Positions 11,776 to 27,089 of a DNA stretch of 64,000 nt are shown piece after piece. The stretch's first letter is position 1, and the number at the start of each line of letters is the position of its first letter. The DNA is from Odontesthes bonariensis. Lineage: Eukaryota; Chordata; Actinopteri; Atheriniformes; Atherinopsidae. The translations under genes were made by a program, and so were the position numbers. Below the pieces are notes generated by a model. It was given only the letters and a program-made list of their open reading frames with translations. It searched no databases and was not told the origin of the DNA. The stretch spans positions 26,222,697 through 26,286,696 of the forward strand of contig NC_134509.1 of NCBI RefSeq assembly GCF_027942865.1, read 5' to 3'.

Positions 11776-11825
11776 GTCAGCTGGGACAGCCCCCCAGGGA
11801 CCCTAAATTAAGAAAATGGATGGAT
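11776..11825 (+). mobile_element. Short LINE 3'-end remnant with GGAT-type tail
   Basis: The segment cagctgggacagcc...accctaaattaagaa followed by atggatggat matches the widespread teleost LINE 3' tail that ends in GATG/GGAT repeats (Rex3-like). Only about 50 bp remain. Confidence 0.5.
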
Positions 11826-11829
11826 CCAA

Positions 11830-13360
11830 GTTTGTGTGTTTTTCATGCGTATTTTTTGGGCATTTTGTCAGTTTAAAATTTATGTAAATAAGCGTGTATT
11901 AGGAAGCGTTTATATATACACACACAATCCCCTAAGTAAACATGTTAATCTTGACAAATATCTGTTCAGCAAATTCACACAAATATTTGATTAGATTTGG
12001 ATACATTCTCAATCTAAATATAGCTTTCAGAGAATTTTAAAACAAAACATGTCACTTTGGCAAAAATTTTACATAACGTATAGTTAAAATCTACTGCCCG
12101 GAGGTGCAACGACAATTTTAGGCCACAAGAGAGAGAGAGATGGAAATTAATGGCTGATGCTCCCGTCATTTATGGATAATATCAATTAAATTAACTGTTT
12201 TTGTTGTAATTTTATGATTTACAGCTAGGTTTCACACTAGATGTGCCATCCACGGCATATTTCTACCAAGCTGATGCACAAGGAAAAGGAGAATAATAGA
12301 AATGAATACCTCATTTGCCACTACAAAGCCCAATTTCCCCACAGGTATTATTAATAGGTTCATATTGAGATTATTATATCATTAAACCGTAAAGAAATAT
12401 TATCAGAGCATATATTAAATTATGTATAGTATAGGAACCAAGTACCTCACACCCAACTGGCAATTTTAGAGGCCATGACAAACAAATTCACAATTTGGTC
12501 TTCCAAAGTGCATTTAGAAAGAACTTCCATGTGTCAATCTAAAAGATTTCATGTTTAGGGTCAAAAAGAGGCTTTTCAGTGAAGCTAGCCACCACAATTT
12601 TATTAGTGGACGTGTTGTGTAAGCATCTTTCAGAGGGAACGAGTCTTTATCAGTGCCAGTCTCGTCATCTTGGATCTGCAGCAGTCAGGGCTCCATTATC
12701 ATTTGGAGGACAGCAGCCTGCATTTGGCCCGTGTGGACTGATAAACAGCAGCCAGAATATAATCACCTTTCACACACAGGTCTTCTCAGAAGCTGTACAT
12801 TCTCACCAGGAATACTCAGACCATCCTGCGTAAATGAGAGGCTTAAACTATTAGCAGAAAAACAAAAAATTCACTTTTTAGAGTAGATTATGAAGAAATA
12901 AAACAATCATACATATCTTATTCAGTTGTATGAATGTTTGTGCTTGTCAACTCCTCGTTTCCTATATTTTAAGTATAAGTGTACTTTGTATTGAGTTTTT
13001 AATATTTTGACTTTATACGTATGGTATGTACTGTTGAGCAAAGCATGCTTTCTTAGATCGAGGCCTAATGTTTAAAAATTACCATTGAGTTTATTTTACT
13101 GCTTTTTATTAAGGAATTTGAATACATTTTCAATGGCTTGAATATTAGGATAATGTTTTATGGATGTTTATCTATCTATTGTTTTTGTTATTTTTAGATA
13201 CCTGTAAATATCAATAACCAGCAGAGATAACCACACACAGTGATGGCTTATAATGACTGAAAATAGTTTGTTTGTTTGTTTGTTTGTTTAGACTTCAAAT
13301 CTAAGCCTTTAAGAACATAAAACACAATTAACATAAAAATAAGACACCTAACTCAAGGGA
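11830..13360. other. AT-rich intergenic DNA, no gene seen
   Basis: No frame here has family resemblance or convincing splice sites. A GTTT microsatellite lies at 13265-13289. TTACATAA occurs near 12068. Confidence 0.6.
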
Positions 13361-13370
13361 TGAACCACTG

Positions 13371-13990
13371 TTGTGTCTACACAAATAGACAACTTAGAGA
13401 ACTTAGAGAAGAACCATCTAAAATTATATTATTGAGAGCTTTGTCATTAGCAGACTTTAACAAAGCACCAACGATTTGATTCCCAAAGTGCTGTTGGCAT
13501 ATCTCAGCAGTATCTGAAAGTGATGTCCATAAGAAAGAGAAAAAAATACAGCAAAGAACTGACACAGGACCTGAGAGATGCATCTGGACCTTCAGCTGAT
13601 CCAAGCTGGCCCAAGCCTCATCAGAAATGGTCTCCATGGAAGGGTGGCTGTCAAGAAGCCCTTCTTAAGGAAGGGAAACGAGGAGAAAAGGCTGAAAGTG
13701 CCAAATGGCACAAGAAGTGGACTGAAAATCAGTGGCAGCAGGTCTGATGGAGGGATGAATCCTCCCCAGAGCCCAGACCTCAACATTATTGAAGCAGTGT
13801 GGGATCATCTTGACAGAGAACGGAACAAAAGGCAGCCAACATCCAAAGAGGAGCTTTGGGATGTCCTTCAAGAAGCCTGGAGAACTATTCCGGTTTAGAA
13901 AATGTTGAACAATAAAGGTGCTCCTGCCAAATATTGAGTATTGTAAATACAGTTTTTGCCCTTTATGCTGTATTTCCATTTATGTGTGTA
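13371..13990 (+). pseudogene. Tc1-like transposase remnant, copy A (internally deleted)
   Basis: Transposase pieces are recognisable in two frames: GLHGRVAVKKPFLRKGNEEK and KKWTENQWQQV, then after a deletion near 13745-13765 SPDLNIIEAVWDHLDRERN and KEELWDVLQEAWRTIP. The segment carrying the first catalytic aspartates is missing and the frame is shifted, so no active enzyme can be made. Copy B at 33763-34420 carries the same deletion. Ends are approximate; the shared left start is near gttgtgtctac. Confidence 0.85.
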
Positions 13991-14385
13991 CATCTTTCAA
14001 TTCTTTTCTGCTCAATTTTCCTGTTGTCCTGGCAACAGGTAAAGAAATGAGCAGCTACTTTTGGACAGGGTCATATGTTATTCACTGTCCTTCCACTGTC
14101 TCAGCAATTAGCATGCTAAATTAAACTTTAACAGCAGCTTATAAACAAGTTTGACCAGAGTTTGTTGTTACCCATGTTGTAGGGGACAATTAACAGTCAT
14201 TTATTATTAATCCTCAACAGCGAAGGTTTTGGGGTCTTATTTGTGCAGTAGTATTTAGTTATTCTACCAAATAAGAAGTACATAAATGAAAGTTCCTCAG
14301 TATTTCTTCACCTTGATGCACACCTGTGTCTTCAGAATAGTTTTCTTTTTCAGTTCCTTTTTAAGGAAGACAGAGAGTTGAGGTG

Positions 14386-14569
14386 AGATAATAGAGTTTA
14401 TTTGTGATTACAAATGACCAGTTTTGGGGGGTTAAAGAAAAGGAAACGGCAAAGTAATTCACCCTTACGCTCCTCCTCCTCCTAACGGTCCAAACCTACA
14501 TGAAAAAGAGAGATTTGAAGTTAGACTCACAGCTGACAGAGATAGACAAGACAGAAGAGGGAGAGATAG
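14386..14569 (+). promoter_or_regulatory. Cluster of three WGATAR sites upstream of the KLF gene
   Basis: AGATAA (14386-14391) and AGATAG (14540-14545, 14564-14569) lie in one orientation 215-400 bp before the start codon, with a CACCC box near 14460. Erythroid klf1 promoters are GATA1-driven in other vertebrates, so the arrangement is suggestive. Chance occurrence in AT-rich DNA is not excluded. Confidence 0.3.
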
Positions 14570-14781
14570 CAAGGAACCTTAAAAGAAACTCTTCTTTTAT
14601 GGCCTTTAAGTTCTGAGTGGACCGTAACTGGGAAGACTGGCCTGGTGACAATCTGTTGGCTGAAGGTAAGACGGTCATGTAAAAAGAAAAAAAGAAAACA
14701 CAACCAAAAAAGAGGATAAAACAAAAAGGAAAAAGACTCTCGGTTGTTTTTATTCCACCTGCTGTCATATCAAAGAGCTTA

Positions 14782-16717
<1,936 letters not shown>

Positions 16718-17405
16718 AGCTCAATCACACACGTGTGATGATACAAACAGCATATTCAAAGCCTACATTCATTTCTTTGAAGAAATGATTGATATCTGTG
16801 GTTTAAAGAATAACCCTCCGTTACTAGCGGCTTAAAATAATTAACACTTCTCACACGATGTTGTAAATAGATGCAGCAGGATCATTCTCTTTGTTTTGTA
16901 TCACACACTTTCTTACTTTGAGGACCTTTATAAGTGTAACAACTCCTCTGTTCTTAAACCTCAACTGTGGCTCTATATGCATGCTGCCAATCTTTGCTCT
17001 TTACGAAGACCTTAACCAAAAGAAACAGCAATCAGTTCTCAGGAAAAATCAGGAACTCTAAAGGTCTAAAAACAATCATCAATCTTAAAGTAAACACTTT
17101 GTCAAGATCATTTGTAAATTTAATGTGCTCAAAGCATCGGGGCCACTCTGACCAACACTGTACACACTGTGGGCATGTAAACAGCTAAACACTAACAAAA
17201 GACCTACGAATAAGTGTGTGTAACATGGGTTACATGAAGATACACAACAGTATATCCAGCAGAAACTCACAGCTCACTGAAAAAAGTCATGACTGCTTTG
17301 GAATGATGCATAGTTATATCACCGCTGAGAGGATCTGATATCTGTCTATTTCCCTTCAAAATTCAGTTGATTGTATAATTACATGTTACACACAATAAAT
17401 TTGTT
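16718..17405 (+). other. 3' untranslated region of the KLF gene
   Basis: This extends from the stop to the AATAAA at 17394-17399. The sequence is AT-rich with no further zinc-finger coding. The end point is inferred from the hexamer. Confidence 0.55.
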
Positions 17406-17419
17406 TTGTTTGCTCATGA

Positions 17420-20400
17420 ATTCTAAGTTAAGAAAACTTTAATGTATGTTCTTTACTTTCTCTCATAGCAGATTTAAAGCTGTTAATATATTGCATCTTC
17501 TTCACCTTTTTAGGATCACCTTAAGATGAGCAGCATATTTATTACTATATTTTATATCAACAGAAGATTCTCTATTATTGTATGTTGTTTTTATATTTTC
17601 AAAATACTGCTTTAAAGTCTTATAAGTATTGTTTTCCTTCTCATAATTCCAGTAATAAATAATGCATTTTAATGCTGTAAAACTACATTGGAGTGTGGCA
17701 TGATTTATCGAAAAGAGGCTAAGAAATATACCCATCACTAAATGGTAAACTTTGCCTCATGATTAATACGGGAGGTGGAGTTTCAGGCTGAGTCATTCTC
17801 TACAGTCAACGAGAAAACAGTTTCTAAACACAAATAAAGTGCAATGTCAGCCTTTAGCCTTTAGGTGGCAGTTTTCTTTCATTTGAGTCCCCTTGCCTGC
17901 AGGCTGGTATCAGCAGGCTGTTGGAACTTGAACATGCTGTGTTTCTAATCTGGGCGAGGTGAGCTGAGGATGAGTATCTAGTTATGTAACTCAGCACCCA
18001 CTGATTCATCATGATTATGTCATGAAGGAGGTCATCATTATGCTATAGGCTTCTCAAATACATCTACCGGCACATACCAACAGGAATGAGCAAACATTCA
18101 GCTCTTTTAATTTGGAGTACATGCTCAAAAATACACTTGCAGAAATGTATCTGCACACATAACAATGTATGAAACCAAAGAAATCTGTTATTTGTTCTGT
18201 GTTACAGGGGTCCGAATGGTGCCCATATATTAAGGGCATCTTAACCCCTTTATCCATGCCGGTTACAGAATTTTAACATTTAAACATTTCAATACAGATT
18301 TAACTTACACGTCGCACTGCCATGTTACAACAGAGGCCCAAAAAGGACAAACACTGGCACCGTGGGGCATTTTTTTGTAAGATACAGTCCTCTGCAGTAA
18401 GATGAAGGATATTCTGTTGGCTGCAGTCTGCAGATTTTCTATTAGATATCACAACATCCATCACACAGCACCTTCACACAGTTAACTAATGAAACCTGAT
18501 GCTTTGTTGTTAGGATGCAATGTCACTACTTGTATAAATGCCTTAACTGTAATGCAAAATGTCCACTTGTGGTTCTCGGTTGGAAATGTGAATGTGAAAA
18601 AAGTGTGTTATGCACCAGTAGCCAAGACGAGGAGTGGGCTCTTTTAATTTTAATCCTCATTCATTTAAATCAGCATTTCATATATAGCACAATACAAAAA
18701 TGGAAACATTTTTAATTGATTATAACAATAGATAATATCAACATTTGATAGTGCCTCATTTTCTATTTAGCCCAATCTTAACAGTTTGTTTAAATTTGCT
18801 TGCCAGTTGGATATAAGCACACCAAGGCTTCAGCTTTGACCACCACCCCTCTTTGTTTTAGCTGCTTGATCCATTTAGGGACAAAGTACAAGCTCCACTC
18901 TTAGTTTAAATTTTGATGTACCATGACAGCTGTGACTGTCTTCGTAATCCTTCTAGTCCAGGATGGTTTGATAACATTCGAGCACAGCAGTGCACGCAGA
19001 AACACACACTCACACACTCGCAGACGAATATAACCACATGACGTAATCCTGGTAATTATAACTCAACGCGTACACTCCTTTGCTGTTAATCTGATATTCA
19101 CTGTGACTGTGCTCACATAACAAGGTATTCCACATCAGTAGATAAACTCAGAACTATAAAGTGACCATTAAGGCGTGTTTTATTTTAGCGACCGTTAAAG
19201 GAGTTGGATTCAGGCTTTAGAAGTGACATGAGGACAGAAGTGGAACGTTGACCTAAAGTACCCTGAGTAGAACAAATAAACTCTGAAACTCTACTTTCTA
19301 CTTCCACATTCTGGTTCCTCCTTCCCAGTCTATATCATGTTATGCCTCCTTGGATTCCTTTCTAGTTGGGGTACAGAGGTAAATAGGCCATGGGTAAAAA
19401 TATCATTATCATAATGCCATTGAAGTTTGAAGTTTAAAACATTTGCTATAACTAAAACCAGTTTATTTTCCCACTCAAATATTTTTTTTAAATCCACATA
19501 GTACAGTCCTTAAAGGGGGGACTCATTCAATTCAAGGACAAAGTATATATTCTTCCTCCCAACCAACCACATCAACCACAAATAGACTAAATGAATGCTT
19601 AGCAGTATGAGGGTTTACTGATGATAGAAGGGTAATTCAATTTCCCCTCTTTCTTGCATTTCTCTTGTGGATAAGCACAAATTAATCAGCTGACTTTTCC
19701 CCTTACAGAGGTCTTCTCAGGGATTCTTTTTCATCAAATCAAGAAGAGGGAAAGCAGAGGGAGAAACTTTGTAGAGATGACACAGATAGTACAGATACAG
19801 ATAGTATTTATAAAGAGTGCATCTATTGCATGATTATACTTTTCTGTGTTTGCTTTTCCTTTAATGCAATAGAGAAGCAACGGAAATCTAATTAACTCTG
19901 TGCACTCTGCAGAGAAAATACTCAAAGTCACCCTCCTCTAAATTATAAAAAATAATATTTTTATGTGTTACAAGACATATCATGAACAAAATCGTCCATC
20001 GGTACAATGGCTGAGGCTTTGAATCTGCTAAGCACCACCTGCAGTCTCAGAAAGATTAGGTCAGTATGTTCCACGTAGAAGATTGAAGAAACCAGTCCTG
20101 GCTATTTTCCTGTTGGGGCTTTGCAGCTCCATTGCATGCACTGTGAGGAATAATTGAAATAAGAAGCTAGTGCAAGCTACAAGAATTTAGCTGGGGGCTA
20201 TCCGCTGCTGCCCAGGCCAAGCAGACAAGTGCTAACTGCTGGCATTCACATGTTCAGCTGGAGTAGTGGCTGCTTATGTATGCTTTTGTATGTTTATGAA
20301 CATATTTAAACCCTGTGTGTGGTAGAAAATAATTCATAATAACAAATCAACTTGTCCAGTACAATAAGAGTCTGTTTTCACTCTTTATTTAAGAATCTAT

Positions 20401-22070
20401 TATCTTTAGTTTGCTGTGAATTGCGTAACCTCACGTAATTTAAATCTAAGCCTGCTGTTCAGGGATTAGAGCAGTGAAAGCTGCTGCGCAGTGGCGCATC
20501 GAGGGACTGTTTGCTGGTTTTAATCTGAGCGTACACATACAGTCGAACAAGGCCACAGTCTGCTTTGTGCGCAGGCAGCCTATTAATTTGTGCCTTTGTT
20601 TTTTGAGGAGCTAAAGAAGCTTCTCATGCACATGGATAAACATGGGGACTATGGGCACTAACATAACGCATTTCCAAGCCTCTAATCTTAACCTGAAGTC
20701 ATTCATCACGGAATAACAATGTTGGGGGGGCTCTAAACATCATTAAAAAAGACTAGCCAAGTAGCAGAGGTAAACCTATACTTATGTTTAGTCCCTATCG
20801 GGATATCAAGAACTGAAAACGGAACAATATGCTCCCTTTTAAGATTCTAAGATTTAAGATTAATGTTTTATTAAAGAGTCAAAGTCTCCACCCTAAACTG
20901 ACAGAAATCCTTTAAAGTTTTCCACATTTTGACATCTGACATGGATTGAAGTAAATTTTTACCCCTCAGTAAATGTGAGTGTGGATTAATTACAAATTAC
21001 GAATGGATTTAGCACATTTAACTAGCAGCCTTACTACTCTTCAGTTAGCAATTGGTGAAAGCAGTTAAGCAACAACGGGAGCTGCAAGTCTTCTTGAAAT
21101 GAGTTTAGTGGGGCTCTAGTTGTAGACATTTTCAGGTCAAGACAGGATTCAAGTGAAGGCTCTGGGTCACTCAAAGACTTTCACAAAGTTTTCCCAAATC
21201 CTCTGCTGTCAGTTCTAACATTAAGTCTTTCTCCTACTGAGTTGTAACAAAGCCTTAGCTTCTGAGCACTCTGGAGAAGGTTTTCACCCAGGATTGCTAC
21301 TTATTTTTCAGAATACATTTTGATACAAACGTATACATACTATATACTATGTATGAGTCTTCCAGTCTCTACAGCATAAAAATATCCCCACAATATGATA
21401 GTATCTTCACTATTTTTGACTCTAGGGATGGTAATGATGATGTATACCCTCATCTGAATCTTTGCCATGCTCACAAATCCACAAACAATCCGGTCAAACT
21501 CCTGGCTTGATTTTCACTTTGACATAAACTGTGAGTCCACATACAGAGAGGCATGTTCATTTCCTGATAAAGTCCAATGGATTATATTAGACAGAGTTCA
21601 GTTATAGAAGTAGGATAAACCAAAGCTTTGTTTTGAGAGTCAGCAAAGGGTCTGAATCCTCATATTAATGTTATTTCATTGTTTTACTTTATGAAATATT
21701 AAAATGACCTGGTTTTGCTCTGGATTTCTGAATATTGTGTGTAGACTGATGAGAAAGACAAACTGGATTTGATATATTTTAACACGTTTTTTTTGCCATG
21801 AGTATGAAACATTTTTGTTGAATGATTCCTTTGTTTATTGGCACATTACAACTAAGTGAAAATGTTGTGCATTTGCCATGTGTCACAAGTATAAATTATG
21901 CAGGTTTGAAATGCCGACTAACTGGCTGGAGGCGAGCATTTGAGAAAATTAAAACTCTTAATAACAAACAAAAAGCGCAGCAGTGGCAGGAAGTCTCCAA
22001 AGTAAAAAAGAAAAAAGAAAAGCATAACTAAATGTGGCAGAAACAAAAATCTAAACTTGGCATAAGATGG
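17420..22070. other. Intergenic region, no gene recognised
   Basis: I found no ORF with family resemblance and no exon with paired splice signals. A TTATGTAA D-box at 17982-17989 lies next to CTCAGCA and GATTATGTCAT, which may be regulatory. The rest looks unstructured. Confidence 0.55.
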
Positions 22071-22073
22071 AAG

Positions 22074-22119
22074 AAATAAAGACAAGGATCTGGCAGGAAA
22101 CAGATCCTTGTCTTTATTT
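22074..22119. repeat. Perfect 19-bp inverted repeat with 8-nt loop
   Basis: AAATAAAGACAAGGATCTG (22074-22092) pairs perfectly with 22101-22119 across the loop gcaggaaa. This is far longer than expected by chance. It may be a folded-back transposon end. Confidence 0.85.
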
Positions 22120-23139
22120 ATACTCAGAGGAAAAGCTGACTAAAGTGATGCAGGTGTGGCAATCAGTAAAGTAGGACCTGACCATGTAAAGGTCGGTAAT
22201 CCAGACCATGGCAGTATAATTAAGACCTGAGGAAATACACATAATATGCATATATAAAGAGGTAAGAGCCCTCCAGCTGCATTGGAAATCAGTTTACCCT
22301 TGAAATGAAGCCACATAAACATGTTGCCACTTTGATATTTTCCAGAACATTTCATTTACATAATCCATGGTGCAGAACAGACACATGATGCCTGTCCAGC
22401 GACACTGTTGACTGTTTGGCCACCAACTATCACCACCAGTGACAAATGAAGACCCAGAGGTGATGTTTAAAGATGAGCCACTAACGGGGAGAGTCTGAGA
22501 AAGATTGGATCCCAGCAGTAATCCCAGCAGTCTGAAGGCAAATTACTGAATGATGATGGATTTCACTATAAATTAGTAAATCTTTCAGGAAGCAGATTAA
22601 GTTGGTGTTGACGTATGGTTTTGGTTCATGTTCCCTCTTTAAGTTGAATGTAGATTTCCATCAGAACTTTAAGCATCTGGCAATCAACTTTTCATCAGAA
22701 GTTTCTGTGAAATCATGCCTGAAAAATGCAGAATAACACAAAGTGCTGCACTGGTATTACATAAATGAGACTTAAATGTAGATTTATTTTTAATAGCGTT
22801 GATTCAAAGTGGATATAATCCTCCTTTTAATCTTTACAATGGCTCTTTTGACGACAGAGATTGTTGATCCTGCACTTTGTCCAGATTAAAATATCTCTAA
22901 AACTATTGTGTGGACTGCTATGAACTTTAATACAAACATTCATGTCCCTTTCTGGGTGAATTCTAGCCTCACTTTTCCTCTAACTGCAAAGACCAAAATT
23001 TAGACGAGACAAATACTGGTTTATGGCCTTTATCTTAGCTGGTTTGACAGTAAATTGGACAGAAACTTGCACTGAACTTTATTGAACACAGCTTTTCCTT
23101 CATATACTCACTCTATCTATCTGTCCAGTGAATATTAAA

Positions 23140-25560
23140 TAAATCAAATCAAATTTATTTATATAGCACATTTCATGTACAAACAATTCAAAGTGCTTTA
23201 CATAAAATAAAAGCATTGCAGCAGGGAGTGGAAGAACCATTAAAATACATAAAAGAATATAAAGAGAAACAGATAAAATCATTTAAATAAATTTAAAAAC
23301 AAGCAACAGTCAAGATAAATTAAAATATATCGTGTAGATTTCATGCATAGACACATGAGAAAAGAAATGTTTTTAACGTGGATTTAAAAATGTCTACATT
23401 TGGGCATCTGGTTAGGATGCCTCCTGGACGCCTCCCCGGTGAGGTGTTCCGGGCCCGTCCCACTGGGAGGAGGCCCCGGGGAAGACCCAGGACACATTGG
23501 AGAGACTATGTTTCTCGGCTGGTCTGGGAACGCCTCGGGGTCCCCCCAGAAGAGCTGGAGGAAGTGGTCGGGGAGGTAATGGAAGATAATGGATGGATGG
23601 ATGGATACATTTGGTGAAAGTTTAATCTCCACTGGCAGTTTGTTCCACTTGTTAGCAGCATAACAGCTAAATGCTGCTTCTCCATGTTTAGTCTGGACTC
23701 TGGACTGGACCAGCTGACCTGAGTCCTTGGATCTAAGAGCTCTGCTGGGTTTATATTCTCTGAACATATCACAGATGTATTTTGGGCCTAAACCGTTCTG
23801 GGATTTGTAAACCATCAGCAGGCTTTTAAAATCTATTCTGTGACTGACTGGAAGCCAGCGTAAAGATTTTAAAACTGGTGTGATGTGTTCAGATCTCTTA
23901 GTCCGGGTTAAAACTCTAGCAGCAGCGTTCTGGATGAGCTGCAGATGTTTAATGCTCTTTTTGGGAAGTCCAGTTAAAAGAGCATTACAGTAATGGAGTC
24001 TACTGGAGATGACTGCATGGATGAGTTTCTCCTGGTCTTTTTGGGAGAGGAAACCTTTCATTCTGTTGATGTTTCTGAGATGGTAAAAAGCTGCCTTGGT
24101 GACAGCTTTGATGTGGCTGCTGAAAGTCAGATCTGAGTCTATCAACACTCCGAGGTTACGAACTTGGTCAGTGATTGTAAGGTCCCGAGTCTCAAGATAT
24201 GTACCAACGCTGACCCTCTTCTCTTTGCTACCAAACAGAATGATCTCAGTTTTGTATTCATTCAATTGTAGAAAATTCTCTCTCATCCAGGTGTTTACTT
24301 CCTCCAGACACTGACACAGTACGTCTGCTGGGCTGCAGTCGTCCGGTGACAGAGACACATAAAGTTGTGTATCGTCTGCATAACTGTGATAATTGATGTT
24401 AAAGTTCTGCAATATCTGACCCAAAGGAAACATATACAAGTTAAACAGAAGAGGTCCAAGAATTGACCCCTGGGGGACTCCACAAGTCATGGCCACTCGC
24501 TCAGATTCATAGCTGCCAATAGTAACAAAATAACTCCGGCCTTCTAAGTAGGACCTGAACCAGTTAAGGACCGCTCCAGAAAGTCCAACCCAGTTTTTCA
24601 GCCTGTGCAACAGGATTCTGTGATCTACAGTATCAAACGCAGCGCTGAGGTCCAACAGAACCAGGACTGAAACATTACCCGAATCAGTATTCAACCTGAT
24701 GTCGTTTAACACTTTGACCAGAGCTGTTTCAGTGCTGTGATGACGTCTGAAGCCTGATTGAAAGTTATCAAGACTTCCACTTTCATTCAGGAAATCGTTG
24801 AGCTGGTTAAATACAACTTTCTCAATAATCTTAGATATAAAAGAGAGATTAGTTGTTCATCATAGAGGCGTCTAGAGTTCTCTTCTTTAGGAGTGGCTTA
24901 ATGGCAGCTGTCTTTAGTGACTTGGGAAAAATGCCTGATGCCAGTGAGCTGTTAACTATTCGTAGGAGATCACTTTCTACTGAGGTAAAAACAGTTTTTA
25001 AAAAGTCGGATGGTATTATGTCCAGAGAACAAGTGGTTGATTTCAGATGCCGAACTGTTTCCTCTAGGATTTTTAAATCAACAATATCACAGATTCTATA
25101 ATACTAGTGAGTTATTAGTTATAATGGCTGTGACAATATTAAATTGCGACATAACGTCAGAGTTATTCTAGGTTTTAGACACAGATTAGTTTTCTTGTTT
25201 GTCTGTGTTGCGTGAATGTTTTGTCTAATTGTTTTGATGTTTTGGCTAAAAAAGTTGGCAAATTCGTTGCATTTCTCAGTGGAGAGGAGGTCTGGGTTTG
25301 ACTGTTTAGGAGGATTTGTGAGTTTTTCAGCCATAGCAAACAGAGTTCGAGAATTGTTGACATTCTTATTAATCATTTCAGATAAATGCAGCTGTCTGGC
25401 CTTGCACAGCTCATTGTCATAACTACGCAGGCTTTGTTTGTACAGCTCATAGTGAATCTGAAGCTTTGTTTTCCTCCATTTACGTTCAGCTCTCCTGCAT
25501 TCTCATTTCAGGTTTTTGACCGTAGTGGTGTTTCTCCATGGGGTTTTCTGTTTGATCAAT
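23140..25560 (-). mobile_element. L2/CR1-clade LINE, 5'-truncated, with RT domain
   Basis: The minus strand encodes reverse transcriptase motifs in order: LVLLDLSAAFDTVDH, GVPQGSILGPLLFNLY and the YADDTQLY catalytic box (YADD), then HAVISSRLHYCNALLTGLPK and GEAAFSCYAANKWNKLP. The main open stretch runs from 24712 to about 23620. Upstream to about 25560, coding remnants are broken by stops (24849 and near 25103), and the endonuclease domain is absent. The 3' UTR ends in tttatttatatag...caaagtgctttacat (about 23150-23205). A second retroelement is inserted at 23401-23610. The element looks inactive because of truncation, stops and the insertion. Confidence 0.88.
23401..23610 (+). mobile_element. 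Rex3-like LINE 3' end nested in the L2 LINE
   Basis: The plus strand encodes HLVRMPPGRLPGEVFRA, RPRGRPRTHWRDYVSRL and GVPPEELEEVVGEV, the known C-terminus of a teleost LINE, followed by GGAT repeats typical of Rex3-type tails. It is strongly 5'-truncated. The host LINE resumes after a likely target-site duplication ACATTTGG (start near 23396 and again near 23609). Family name is from recall. Confidence 0.8.
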
Positions 25561-26840
25561 AACAGCTACATGGAGACAGCACTGATACTAAATTGTCTAT
25601 ATAGCACTGGCTGAATGAAAAGTGAAATAATGAGACCAAATTGGAGGTAGAGAGGTTGAATGATAAGAATTTCTCTGGGAAGGGAGGAAGCATCAAATGT
25701 CCAGCAGATAGCTCATTAAACAATGTTCCCTTTTTTCTGCATAACATCACCCCAGCTGAACTCCCAGCACTGCTCTTTCCTCGAATGCTCCGTCTCTGCA
25801 TATTACACAACAGCTTGCTTTTCCATTCACCACTCATATTCTCTGGGATATGAGTGGCTCACTCTGTATGGAAGCTTTTCAGTTTAGTTCAGTTCAATTC
25901 ATTAATACTTTATACATTACTGTGGCATAAATAATTCTTACAGATATGTCATAAGGATAAATATAAAATAAAATGTAGTTGACAAACTTCTGGAAAGTTG
26001 AAGTGTAACATGGAGACAAGTGTGGTCGAGATCATCACGAAAGGATTGGGGATGTTGCTATGTAGCTTGGCAACAGCTTAGCAGCTTATGCTGGAACTTT
26101 AGTTTGGTGCTGAAAGAAAAGAAAATATGGAAAATGTGGGGTTGATGTCTGACGACTAAGTCATTTTTCAGGACATTAATGCATCTTGCCACAGAGCAGG
26201 AAAGACAAATGACACGGTCAGCAAACAGTCCTCGAGAGCCAGAGGTTGTATTTTTGTAAAACCTCAAGCGCCGGAAACATTCGTGTTCCCAGTGTTGACC
26301 TGAGGGAGGGGTCAGTGGAGCAATGGTGTGCAAACGATGCATAACAAGGGCTTCTTTTGTGCAGCAATACTGTACGAGCACTGTGTGAAAAGGGCCTCTG
26401 TGACCACCTCGGTTGACAGCCCAGAAGAGACCCATTTAGCTTCTGTATTTTGAAAACGAGATGCAAAGGACAACCTGAAGGTCCACACGGGAAAAAGCTA
26501 TGTGAAAGCAGCTATTGTTGGAAGACTGACATTGTGTGTTTTACATAATGACACAGTTTGTAGTCATTGCATAATATACAATGTCATTATATAAACATTA
26601 AGATCAGCAAGTTAGCAGGTTAGTTGGTACTTCCTATGAGCATTTTTCCCCAAAGAGACTTTCCTATTTAGCATAGAGCTAATATTCCAAATTAATATGT
26701 AGTAATCCATGCTGTGCTCAAATTAATAATTTCTGTTTTAGCCTAAATAGCTAGAATGAATTAAATTAAGGGTTTTGTTTATTTCAAATGGACATCAAAT
26801 AAAAATCGAACCACCTGTGTAGATCAAATCAACTTTGTTT
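25561..26840. other. Intergenic, no gene recognised
   Basis: Short open frames here show no family features. A TTACATAA motif lies near 26540 and ATTGCATAAT near 26567, upstream of the first nfil3-like gene. Confidence 0.5.
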
Positions 26841-26849
26841 TGCGCTGTT

Positions 26850-27089
26850 TTTGTTGCTCGGTCTTATTTTGGTCCAGCCGGCTTGCCATCAGGAGGAGGA
26901 GGAGGAGGTGGGTGATTACTCGGGTTGACGCTCCGACCTTGGCTGAACCACTGAGAGCTCGGGAAGAGATGACGGGGAAACACGAAGCTTTTATGAGCAC
27001 AAACATCCGCACGACCTGCGGAGCCTCGCGGTTCTCATCTCCAACCGAGAAGCATTTATTGAAGTTTTAAGAAGCTGCTTGTTTTGAAA
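26850..27089 (+). promoter_or_regulatory. Probable promoter and 5'UTR exon of the first nfil3-like gene
   Basis: A locally GC-rich stretch (GGAGGA repeats, gcacgacctgcggagcctcgc) ends in a strong donor, gaaa|gtaagg at 27090. The matching acceptor is ctgcccttag at 27731, 55 nt before the ATG. The transcription start is not visible. Confidence 0.5.

Noticed and set aside
23384-24712. 442-codon minus-strand ORF as a host gene
   Set aside because: It contains LINE reverse transcriptase motifs (FDTVDH, GVPQGS, YADDT), and its last part is antisense to an inserted Rex3-like fragment.
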